Shown: piece after piece, positions 1 through 7,839 of the stretch | Numbering within the stretch: the first letter of the stretch is position 1 | Layout of the letters: every line of letters starts with the position of its first letter | Assembly (NCBI GenBank): GCA_035328405.1 | Contig: DAOLIT010000021.1 | Location: forward strand, 12,756-76,755 | Source: JAEUKA01 sp035328405 | Lineage (GTDB): Bacteria > Myxococcota_A > Polyangia > Palsa-1104 > JAEUJZ01 | Reading direction: 5' to 3' | DNA length: 64,000 nucleotides | Translations under genes and position numbers: made by a program | Notes under the pieces: model-generated | What the model was told of the DNA's origin: nothing | Database searches by the model: none | What the model saw: only the letters and a program-made list of their open reading frames with translations

Positions 1-962
1 TTCGGACCAGCCGAAGCAGGCCTGTGTTCAGGCGGCGGCGAACCTGCGTTTGTTTGCCCAGCTTGTGTGGGTGGGCTGGGCGGCCGCGATGCGCTCGGTT
101 GCCGCTGGACTTGCGGTGTCATGCCTCGCGTCAGGTTGTTCGCAAGGTTGGCCGGCAAGTCGAGCAGCGCCGATTGGAGGGCTCGCCACAACGCTTGAAT
201 CGTCGCAAAGCGTGCATCGGGATCGGCTGCCGCGGCCATTTCCAGCACGGCGTCCAGGTGCGCATAGGTGGGATACCGCACCTTCATTTTCGGCGGCGTT
301 CCGACCATCGCCAGGTAGGACGCCAGCGACTTCGCGTCGAACATGGGTTGGCCCAGCAGGCATTCGTACACCAGCGTTCCGACTGAAAACACGTCTGCCC
401 GTGCCGTCGCCCGTTCTGCACCCGTGTCGAGCGTTTCTGGGGCCACGTAGCCCAGCGGCCCATCCCACCTTGCGCCCGGCGTGGCTCGAAGCTGCGCCAT
501 TCCAAAATCGCTGATGAGCACCGTATCGTCCGCCAACAGAAAAATGTTGTTCGGCGAAAGCGCACCGTGGGCCAGATCCCGTTCCGACGCCGCCTGAAGC
601 GCCGCACACAGCGGATCAAGCAGCGCGAGCATGGCTGAAACCGACAGCGGGCCCCGCGAAAGCCGCGTCCGCAGCGTCTCTCCCGAAACCAGCGGAGACA
701 CCAAATACAGCGTTCCCGAAGGCTCGTAGCCCGTGTACAGCACCCCCAAAATCGCCGGGTGCATCATGTCCGCTGCCGAATGGGCCACCGCCTGAACTTT
801 GTCGAGGATGTTGCGGTTTCCGTACTTTGCGTAGATTCGCTTGACCGCGCAATCGCTGCCCTGGCTCAGGTCTTTGGCAAGGCACACGACGCCGGAAGGG
901 CCCCGCCCGAGCACTTTCCCCAACTGGAACCGCTTGTCGAGAACAAACGACTCGATAGCCAT
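1..962 (-). CDS. Ser/Thr kinase-like protein, probable pseudokinase (3' end outside window)
   Basis: The reading frame is open from the ATG at 962 to the window edge, 320 codons without a stop. Kinase landmarks visible: glycine loop GRGPSG (residues 19-24), ATP lysine in CAVK (K41), DFG in ISDFGMAQ (152-154) and an APE-like GYVAPET. The catalytic loop reads HGALSPNN (from residue 132) instead of HRDLKPEN, so the catalytic Asp is Ala and the loop Lys is Ser. ATP binding looks possible but phosphotransfer doubtful. After about residue 285 the chain becomes Pro/Gln/Ser rich, a linker to an unseen C-terminal part. It is divergent from parC. No convincing Shine-Dalgarno precedes the ATG, so a slightly longer N-terminus is possible. 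Confidence 0.85.
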   Translation of the reverse strand, partial: MAIESFVLDKRFQLGKVLGRGPSGVVCLAKDLSQGSDCAVKRIYAKYGNRNILDKVQAVAHSAADMMHPAILGVLYTGYEPSGTLYLVSPLVSGETLRTRLSRGPLSVSAMLALLDPLCAALQAASERDLAHGALSPNNIFLLADDTVLISDFGMAQLRATPGARWDGPLGYVAPETLDTGAERATARADVFSVGTLVYECLLGQPMFDAKSLASYLAMVGTPPKMKVRYPTYAHLDAVLEMAAAADPDARFATIQALWRALQSALLDLPANLANNLTRGMTPQVQRQPSASRPPSPPTQAGQTNAGSPPPEHRPASAGP

Positions 963-1061
963 CGTTAAAAACGAGTGTCGAATGCGCAAGCGCCACACGT
1001 CAAGCGGCAAACCAGACGGAAAACGCGCCACGCACAACACAAATTTTGCTTGACCGAACAA

Positions 1062-1081
1062 GGCCCGTTACGGTGCGGGCC
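1062..1081. repeat. Perfect inverted repeat upstream of parC
   Basis: GGCCCG (1062-1067) and CGGGCC (1076-1081) are separated by 8 bases, 23 bp before the parC start in the divergent kinase/parC promoter region. It could be an operator or a leader hairpin. No T-tract follows, so it is not a typical terminator. Confidence 0.4.
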
Positions 1082-1104
1082 GCCAAACGGCATCCAAACC
1101 GAGC

Positions 1105-3459
1105 ATGTCCAGCCTCCAAGAGATCCCTGTTTCTCTCGATGACGAGACCCAGAAACGCTATTTGAACTACGCGCTGTCCGTGATCACGTCGCGTGCTTTG
1201 CCCGATGTGCGCGACGGACTCAAACCTGTGCAGCGGCGCATTTTGTACGCGATGTATCACGACCAGCGCCTGCTTCCCGACGCCAAATTTCGCAAATGTG
1301 CAGCCGTCGTGGGCGATGTCCTTGGAAAGTATCACCCGCACGGCGACAGTTCCGTCTACGAGGCCCTCGTTCGCATGGCCCAGGATTTTTCGTTGCGCTA
1401 TCCGCTCGTCGATGGCCACGGCAATTTTGGTTCCCAGGACGGCGATGCTGCGGCTGCGTATCGATACACCGAATGCCGTTTGCGCAAGAATGCGCTGTTT
1501 TTGCTCTCGGAACTCTTTCAAAACACCGTCGATTGGAGGCCCACTTTCGACGGTGTTCGCAGCGAGCCGGTTGTCTTTCCCGCTCAATTTCCGAACTTGT
1601 TGGTCAATGGTGTTTCTGGCATTGCCGTCGGGATGGCCACGTCGATTCCGCCTCACAATGCCGGCGAAGTCATCGATGCCTGCTTGGCCCTCATCGACGA
1701 GCCGGACCTTGATGCGCGTTCGTTGCTTCGTTATGTGCGCGGTCCCGATTTTCCAACGGGAGGTGAGCTGCTCACCAGCAAACAAGAGCTGGCCGATGTG
1801 TACGAAACCGGGCACGGCACGCTGAAACTCCGCGCAACCTTTCACATCGAAGAACCGCTCGACCGTCGAGAAGGCCGAAGCATCATCATCAATTCGATCC
1901 CGTATGGCGTCGAACGATCCGCCATCATGGAAAAAATCGGCGAGCTATTCGAGCAGAAGAAGCTCCCGATGGTCATCGATTGCCGCGACGAGTCCACCAC
2001 CGATGTCCGAATCGTCGTCGAGCTTCGTCGAGCCGCCGATCCACAGCTTGTGATGGCGTTTTTGTTCAAAAACACGTCGCTTCAAATCACGGTTCAGTTC
2101 AACGCAACATGTTTGGTTCCGACGAAAAACCCTGAAATTGGCGCACCAAAACAACTCGGGTTGCGCGACCTTTTGCGCCACTTTCTCGATTTTCGTTTTC
2201 AAGTCGTCGAGCGACGGCTGAAACATCAACTGGGCGATCTCGACAAGCGCATACACGTCCTCGAGGGTTTTGCGAAGGTCTACGACGCACTCGATGAAAT
2301 TTTGGCCATGATTCGGCGCAGCGACGGGAAAGCCGATGCAAAAAGCCAACTGATTGCGAATTATGGGCTCGACGACGACCAGGCCGAAGCGATTTTGGAA
2401 CTCAAACTCTATCGACTCGCCCGGCTCGAAATTTTGGTCATCCGCGACGAACTCGGACAAAAACAAAAAGAACGTGCGCGGATCGATTCCCTCCTGCAAA
2501 GCGACGGAAAACGCTGGGAGGTCGTTCGCAAAGAACTTTCGACGCTGCGCGAAGAACTGTCCGACAAGCGACGCACGCGAATCGGCGTTCCCGCAGAAGA
2601 ACCCGCGTTCGACGAGGCAGCGTTTTGTGTACACGAAGACGGTCTCGTCGTGTTGACCCGCGATGGTTGGGTCAAGCGCGTCGGACAACTGAAAGACGTA
2701 AATTCGACTCGCGTCCGCGAGGGTGACGAAGTGTTGGCCGTCCTCGGTGGCTCGACGAAGGAACTTGCTGTGTTTTTCAGCAACCGAGGAAGTGCCTACG
2801 TCTGCCGAATCCTCGACATCCCAGCGACGAGCGGTTATGGCGAACCATTGACCAAACAATTCAAATTCGACGACGGAGAAACGGTTGTCGCCGCACTTTC
2901 TCTCGACCCGAGGGTTCGTCCTCCCGAAAGCAGCCAGCTTGTCGCTGTGACCCAAAAAGGTCTCGCCCTGCGGTTTTCGCTGGCTGCACACGCAGAGGTT
3001 TCGACCAAAAAAGGCCGGTTGTTCGCAAAGATTGCCGACGACGATGCCGTGCTGTCTGTCAAAGTTTCCAAACCGCAAGAAATCCTGACCGTCGCTGCAC
3101 GTTCCGGGCGCTGCCTGTCCTTCCGTGTCGAGGAAGTGCCGACGCTGCAAAACCCTGGCAAAGGTGTGCAAGCGATCAAACTTGCCGACGGCGACAAACT
3201 GATCGGTTTTTCCGTCGGTGGGCCCCTAAAAGTCGAGACCGATAAGAACGCCACGCTTTCCCTCGGTGAAACGGCTGCGGAACTTGCTCCTCGAGGCGGT
3301 CGAGGCCGCGAGGCCGTTCGCAACGGGAAACTCGTTCGCTGTCTGTTTCCGCCGCCGTCGATTCCCCAACTGTCTGCGACGCGAAACACTGCACCGTCGT
3401 CGGAATCGCCCGATCCAGGAAGTTTGTCCGAAATCGGCCCGCTGTTCCGTCGGAATTGA
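1105..3459 (+). CDS. parC: DNA topoisomerase IV subunit A (ParC/GyrA family)
   Basis: 784 residues. The N-terminal breakage-reunion domain begins with ALPDVRDGLKPVQRRIL. The catalytic tyrosine is Y121 in AAYRYTE. The quinolone-determining region GDSSVYEALVRMAQ keeps a Ser (S82) and an acidic residue (E86), the susceptible-type residues. NLLVNGVSGIAVGMAT is typical of the family. The C-terminal half carries beta-pinwheel-like blades (DGLVVLTRDG, QKGLALRFS, RSGRCLSFR). No clear QRRGGKG GyrA box is seen early in the C-domain, only a late APRGGRGRE, which favours a decatenating ParC over gyrase GyrA. The partner parE is not in the window. A GyrA-type role cannot be fully excluded. Confidence 0.85.
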   Translation: MSSLQEIPVSLDDETQKRYLNYALSVITSRALPDVRDGLKPVQRRILYAMYHDQRLLPDAKFRKCAAVVGDVLGKYHPHGDSSVYEALVRMAQDFSLRYPLVDGHGNFGSQDGDAAAAYRYTECRLRKNALFLLSELFQNTVDWRPTFDGVRSEPVVFPAQFPNLLVNGVSGIAVGMATSIPPHNAGEVIDACLALIDEPDLDARSLLRYVRGPDFPTGGELLTSKQELADVYETGHGTLKLRATFHIEEPLDRREGRSIIINSIPYGVERSAIMEKIGELFEQKKLPMVIDCRDESTTDVRIVVELRRAADPQLVMAFLFKNTSLQITVQFNATCLVPTKNPEIGAPKQLGLRDLLRHFLDFRFQVVERRLKHQLGDLDKRIHVLEGFAKVYDALDEILAMIRRSDGKADAKSQLIANYGLDDDQAEAILELKLYRLARLEILVIRDELGQKQKERARIDSLLQSDGKRWEVVRKELSTLREELSDKRRTRIGVPAEEPAFDEAAFCVHEDGLVVLTRDGWVKRVGQLKDVNSTRVREGDEVLAVLGGSTKELAVFFSNRGSAYVCRILDIPATSGYGEPLTKQFKFDDGETVVAALSLDPRVRPPESSQLVAVTQKGLALRFSLAAHAEVSTKKGRLFAKIADDDAVLSVKVSKPQEILTVAARSGRCLSFRVEEVPTLQNPGKGVQAIKLADGDKLIGFSVGGPLKVETDKNATLSLGETAAELAPRGGRGREAVRNGKLVRCLFPPPSIPQLSATRNTAPSSESPDPGSLSEIGPLFRRN

Positions 3460-3537
3460 GCAAGTTTCCCCTCGAAAACGGCCTTCCATTCCTAAGTTTC
3501 TTCGTCGAACCCCGCTCTGTTTTGGCAGGATGTGTGC

Positions 3538-5130
3538 ATGCTCATCCTTTGTGGTCCTCCCGGTGTCGGAAAAACGACCTTGGGCAACCTGTGTGCAACC
3601 CGACTTGGTGTGCCGTTTCTCGATACGGATCAGGCGCTTGCCTCGTCGCTGGGGATGCCGGTATCGGTCTTGTTGACCGAACGCGGAGAAGCCGCGCTGC
3701 GCCAACGGGAACGCGAACTCATCGAACAGTTGGACGACGCTCCGCGCGTACTTTCTGTGGGAGGCGGCCTAGTCACCGATGAAAGGAGCCGCGTACTTCT
3801 CAAGAAACGTGGCTTTTTGTGCGGCCTTTTTGCGAGTCCCAAGACACTCCTTTTGCGTCTTTCGCAAAGTTCCGAAGTCAGGCCGTTGCTTTTGCCTGAA
3901 CCGCAAGTTGCGCTTCCCAAACTCCTTTCGGAAAGGGAGTCTGCGTATCGGGATGTGGATGTTCGTCTGTGTATTGACGACTTCTCTGTATCTCAACTTG
4001 TGGAGTCTATTTGCGGTCTGTACAGACAACTGTTCCTTCACAAACAGACTCCTCCTGTCAAACCCCTTTGTGAGACTCCTTTTCCCATTCCGGGTGTGTC
4101 CTTCTGCGATTCCTTTCCAGAAAACAAGGACCTGGGTTCGCCCTGTTTGCTCATCCATGACGAACGACTCCTCAACCGACAGACAAGTTCAGGTTGTGCG
4201 CTAGCCGACTGGATTGCTCGCTTCCCGCACCGCTATGCTGTTGCGGCAGGGGAGGGACTGAAGGATCTGTTGGCTTTCCCGCATCATGTCGAGCGGATAC
4301 AGAGTGTCCTTTCCGACGTTCCCTCAAACCGCTTGTCTGTTGTTGCAGTTGGTGGTGGTTCCGTCGGTGACTTTGCAGGTTTTTTTGCGAGCGTGTGGAA
4401 AAGGGGTGTTCCGCTTGTACAGATTCCTTCGACTTGGTTGGCCGCGATCGATTCTGCGCACGGTGGAAAAAACGCGCTGAATTTGGGTCTGGCCAAAAAT
4501 CAGATAGGGACTTTTGCACCCGCAGAGAAAGTGATTCTGTCTCGCGCCGTGCTTTTCACACAACCCGAAGAGCGCGCACTCGAAGCCATGGGAGAATTTG
4601 CGAAAATCGCTTTTCTCGACGGTGGAAAATGGGTGGATGACTGCCTGGTTGCTACGGAAAAGGGGGCCGAGCTGCTTTGGCGATTTCTTCCGTTTGCAGT
4701 GTTGGCCAAATACCGAATCGTTGAACGCGATCCGAGGGAGCGTTTGGGAATCCGCCATCTGCTCAATTTGGGTCACACGCTGGGACATGTGTTGGAAACG
4801 CTGTGTGGCCTTCCGCATGGTCTGGCGGTGGCGCAAGGAATGTACTTTTCACTCCAATTCTCGACGAAAAAAGGATTCTTGTCTGTGGCCGTTCGCGATG
4901 AACTTCAAGACATGTTGGAATCGCGGTTTGGTCTTTTTGACCAGCGAGAGACCTTGCCAAAAGTTCCAGCCGAACAATGTATGTCCCTGCTTTCGCAAGA
5001 CAAAAAACGCTCTGGGAAGGACACCGTTCGGTTCGTTTTTTTGCGCGGTTTGGGAACTCCTGAAGTACAGGACGTGACGCTTTTGGAACTCCTTGACGAG
5101 GTGAAACAACAAGGCTACGTGGAACCATGA
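3538..5130 (+). CDS. aroKB: Bifunctional shikimate kinase / 3-dehydroquinate synthase
   Basis: Two shikimate-pathway enzymes in one 530-residue chain. Residues about 1-165 are shikimate kinase: Walker A GPPGVGKTT, DTDQ substrate Asp, VGGGLV glycine motif and RPLLL lid arginine. Residues about 190-530 are 3-dehydroquinate synthase: VAVGGGSVGDFAGF for NAD, STWLAAIDSAHGGK, GEFAKIAFL with the metal Glu, and LNLGHTLGH and LPHGLAVAQGM with metal His residues. All catalytic positions I can check are kept, so both halves should be active. An in-frame GTG lies at 3532, but GGCAGGA at 3524-3530 is best spaced for the ATG at 3538. The stop overlaps the aroA start (ATGA), implying coupled translation. 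Confidence 0.92.
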   Translation: MLILCGPPGVGKTTLGNLCATRLGVPFLDTDQALASSLGMPVSVLLTERGEAALRQRERELIEQLDDAPRVLSVGGGLVTDERSRVLLKKRGFLCGLFASPKTLLLRLSQSSEVRPLLLPEPQVALPKLLSERESAYRDVDVRLCIDDFSVSQLVESICGLYRQLFLHKQTPPVKPLCETPFPIPGVSFCDSFPENKDLGSPCLLIHDERLLNRQTSSGCALADWIARFPHRYAVAAGEGLKDLLAFPHHVERIQSVLSDVPSNRLSVVAVGGGSVGDFAGFFASVWKRGVPLVQIPSTWLAAIDSAHGGKNALNLGLAKNQIGTFAPAEKVILSRAVLFTQPEERALEAMGEFAKIAFLDGGKWVDDCLVATEKGAELLWRFLPFAVLAKYRIVERDPRERLGIRHLLNLGHTLGHVLETLCGLPHGLAVAQGMYFSLQFSTKKGFLSVAVRDELQDMLESRFGLFDQRETLPKVPAEQCMSLLSQDKKRSGKDTVRFVFLRGLGTPEVQDVTLLELLDEVKQQGYVEP

Positions 5131-6365
5131 ATGCTCATTTTTCTCCATGTGATTTTGCGCAAACAGAATTTGCGTTTTCGGGGTCGATTCCCCCGTCGAA
5201 ATCGCTTTTGATTCGCCAACTGTTGTTGAAACTGCATACCAGGGATTTGTCGCAGCCTGTTTTGTCGGAATGCGCGGACGTACAGGTGATGCACAAAGCG
5301 TGCGTGGCTTTTGAAAAGGGGGACCGTCAGATCGACTGTGGGGAGGCGGGTTTGGTGTTGCGTCTGTGCGTGGGATATGCGAGCCGAGTAGGAGGACTCT
5401 ATGAACTGCGCGGAAGTCGTCGTTTGATGGAGCGCCCCCACGAATCCTTTTTTCAGGTGCTCGCGCGTGTGGGGACTCGTGTCGTGCGGTCTGTTGGAAC
5501 CGACAAGCCCAGTTTGCGGGTCGAGGGTCCTGCATGGGAACGGCCAAACGGTCCCATACCCCTTTTGGGAGGAACGTCGAGCCAGTTTGCTTCTTCTTTG
5601 CTGTTGAATGCGTGGCGGCTTCCGTTTCAACTTGAGCTTCTGTGCGACAGAGAGCCGGTGTCAAAAGGGTATCTGGAGATGTCCATCGATCTGTGTGAGC
5701 GTTGGGGGATGCAGATCGACAGAACATATGAATCAGATCAAATGACTCTTATTGTCCCCGTGCGGCAGGTTCCGATACCGCGTCCATCCATTTCCGAAGC
5801 AGATGTAAGTTCTGCTTTTGCCGTGGCCGCGCTTGCTGCGGTATCGGGTCGCTGTTTCATCGACAATTTTCCGACGAAAACGCTGCAACCGGATCATCGC
5901 TTTGTGGAAATCCTCTCCCAAATGGGGGTTCCCCTGGAATTGAACGACCGGGGGCTTTCCGTGCAAAAAGCCGCTCGGCTTTGTTCGATTGAAGTCGATT
6001 TGGGGGGAGCACCTGATCTGGCCCCTGTTTTGGCTGTGCTGTGTGCGATTTCGGATGGAACATCAAGGATTTATGGGGCACCGCATTTGCGTGGGAAGGA
6101 ATCGGATCGGATTGCATCGACCTGTGGGCTGCTGCACATTCTGGGTCGCGCGTGTACCCCTACAGAGGATGGGATGGTGATTCTGGGACAACCCCTTTCA
6201 TCGCGAGACATGGAACGAAGTTGCTCATTTGATGCGACGGGAGATCACCGTTTGGTGATGGCGGGAGCGGTGGCGCAGTGGGCGGGTTTTCCAATCAAAA
6301 TGTCTGGCGTAGATGCAGTCCACAAAAGCTTCCCAGAGTTCCTCACAATTGCAAAACTCGTGTGA
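5127..6365 (+). CDS. aroA: 3-phosphoshikimate 1-carboxyvinyltransferase (EPSP synthase)
   Basis: 412 residues, usual length is about 430. Makes EPSP from shikimate 3-phosphate and PEP. Family motifs in order: PPSKSLLIRQLLL (phosphate/PEP site), DCGEAGLVLRLC (counterpart of GNAGTxxR), RLMERPHESFF, LLGGTSSQFASSLLL (shikimate phosphate binding), LRGKESDRI and DATGDHRLVMAGAV. The GNAGT region is divergent (GEAGL), so sensitivity to PEP-mimicking inhibitors cannot be guessed. It overlaps aroKB by four bases (ATGA). Confidence 0.92.
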   Translation: MNAHFSPCDFAQTEFAFSGSIPPSKSLLIRQLLLKLHTRDLSQPVLSECADVQVMHKACVAFEKGDRQIDCGEAGLVLRLCVGYASRVGGLYELRGSRRLMERPHESFFQVLARVGTRVVRSVGTDKPSLRVEGPAWERPNGPIPLLGGTSSQFASSLLLNAWRLPFQLELLCDREPVSKGYLEMSIDLCERWGMQIDRTYESDQMTLIVPVRQVPIPRPSISEADVSSAFAVAALAAVSGRCFIDNFPTKTLQPDHRFVEILSQMGVPLELNDRGLSVQKAARLCSIEVDLGGAPDLAPVLAVLCAISDGTSRIYGAPHLRGKESDRIASTCGLLHILGRACTPTEDGMVILGQPLSSRDMERSCSFDATGDHRLVMAGAVAQWAGFPIKMSGVDAVHKSFPEFLTIAKLV

Positions 6366-6546
6366 GTCGGTCTGTCCCGCCGGTGTGAGTCGCGCTGACA
6401 GGCGAATCCCTTCGATTTGATGGGCTGTGGATTCGTGCTTCTACTTGCGAACCTTGCATAACCTGGATCAGGGTCGCATCTTGAAAGTGGAGGTGGAGGG
6501 ACGGGGTGGGGGGCGGCAAACGAAGCTGAAACAGAAGGGTAAGAGG

Positions 6547-6723
6547 ATGAAAAAAGAGTGTCCTACGTGTGGTGGAACCGGCAAAGAACTTGTGACCTGC
6601 GAAGCCTGTCAGGGTAGTGGACAAAAGGATGGAAAGGACTGTCGCACTTGTTACACACAGGGGCAGGTTGTGATACGCTGTCGGCCATGCAAAGGAACCG
6701 GCGACAGCGACGAAGAAGAATAG
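6547..6723 (+). CDS. Small DnaJ-type zinc-finger protein
   Basis: 58 residues almost entirely made of cysteine knuckles: CPTCGGTGKE, CEACQGSGQK, CRTCYTQG and CRPCKGTGD, that is four CxxC pairs, three of them in the CxxCxGxG form of the DnaJ/HSP40 zinc domain, enough for two zinc sites. The tail is acidic (DSDEEE). The ATG at 6547 is chosen because GAAGGG (6534-6539) sits 7 bases upstream; the frame also runs further upstream with weak starts. It lies between aroA and aroC on the same strand. There is no J-domain. Function unknown; a chaperone-like or zinc-buffering accessory is possible. Confidence 0.75.
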   Translation: MKKECPTCGGTGKELVTCEACQGSGQKDGKDCRTCYTQGQVVIRCRPCKGTGDSDEEE

Positions 6724-6771
6724 GTCCTTCGGGGCAAGCCGGTTGTGACGCCTTGAAGGGATGAAGACACG

Positions 6772-7839
6772 ATGGGAGCGAATACGTTTGGGGAGCGGTT
6801 TTGTGTGACTACGTTTGGGGAAAGTCATGGGACCGCGTTGGGGGTGGTGATCGATGGGTGTCCGGCTGGAATTTCCTTTGATGAGGGGTTGCTTCGGAAT
6901 GAGCTTGCTCGACGGAGACCTGGGGGAAAGACACCTTCGGGAGAAAGCATTACCTCTGCGCGAGCGGAAGAGGATGAACCGGAGATTCTGAGCGGGGTGT
7001 ATGCGGGGCAGACGCTCGGAACGCCGATCGCGATGCTGGTGCGGAATCGGGATGCGCGTTCCCAAGACTACGCAGGGATTGCCAAGGCACCGCGAAAGGG
7101 GCATGCGGATGATGTTTGGCGGGCGAAGTTTGGGCACGCCGATCCGCGCGGTGGGGGTCGTTCTTCAGGGAGGGAAACGGTCGCACGGGTGATGGCAGGG
7201 GCGGTAGCAAGCATGGTGCTGCGTGCGCTGTGTCCGAAGCTCTCTGTTGTGGGTTTTGCGACCCAAATAGGACCCCTTTTTCTGTCGAATGAGGAACGAG
7301 CAGAACTATTCCAAAAAGGGCCGTCTTCGTCGTGGGTGGATGGTTTTCCGGCGCGTTTCCCGAGTGCGCGTTTGTCAAGTGATGTCACGGAACTTCTTTC
7401 CTCGGCCAAACGGGAAGGAAGAAGTTATGGGGGTGTGGTGGAAGTGTTTTGTGATGGCGTGGGAGTGGGTTTGGGACAGCCGGTGTTTCACAAATTGAAA
7501 GCGGATTTGGGCGCGGCTTTTTTGAGCGTAGGGGCCGTTGCGGGTGTGGAATTGGGGGATGGTTTTCGCGTGGCTCAGGAAGAGGGGAGTGGGTTTCACG
7601 GCGCAGAACATGATCCGTCCCATTCTCGGTATGGAGGGGTGCGGGGAGGGTTGAGTACGGGGGAACGCATCATCTTGAGGGCTGCGTTCAAACCGACAGC
7701 GACGGTGCTGGACGTTGCGAAGGCGGGGCGACACGATCCGTGCATTGTGCCGAGGGCAATTCCGGTTTTGGAGGCGATGGCGAGCTTGGTGCTGGTCGAT
7801 CACCTGTTATGGCAGCGAACCGATCGGTGGGTCGGCTGA
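6772..7839 (+). CDS. aroC: Chorismate synthase
   Basis: 355 residues. Converts EPSP to chorismate using reduced FMN. The signatures are TFGESHGTALGVVIDGCPAG at the N-terminus, RRRPGGKTPSGE, GHADDVWRAKFGHADPRGG with the catalytic His region, RSSGRETVARV, and RYGGVRGGLSTGE plus the C-terminal HDPCIVPRAIPV. It completes a local set of aroK/B, A and C. The 3' end overlaps the convergent RNase J gene by 33 bp. Confidence 0.95.
   Translation: MGANTFGERFCVTTFGESHGTALGVVIDGCPAGISFDEGLLRNELARRRPGGKTPSGESITSARAEEDEPEILSGVYAGQTLGTPIAMLVRNRDARSQDYAGIAKAPRKGHADDVWRAKFGHADPRGGGRSSGRETVARVMAGAVASMVLRALCPKLSVVGFATQIGPLFLSNEERAELFQKGPSSSWVDGFPARFPSARLSSDVTELLSSAKREGRSYGGVVEVFCDGVGVGLGQPVFHKLKADLGAAFLSVGAVAGVELGDGFRVAQEEGSGFHGAEHDPSHSRYGGVRGGLSTGERIILRAAFKPTATVLDVAKAGRHDPCIVPRAIPVLEAMASLVLVDHLLWQRTDRWVG

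Noticed and set aside
1945..3171. 408-codon minus-strand frame inside parC
   Set aside because: Antisense shadow of a conserved topoisomerase gene.
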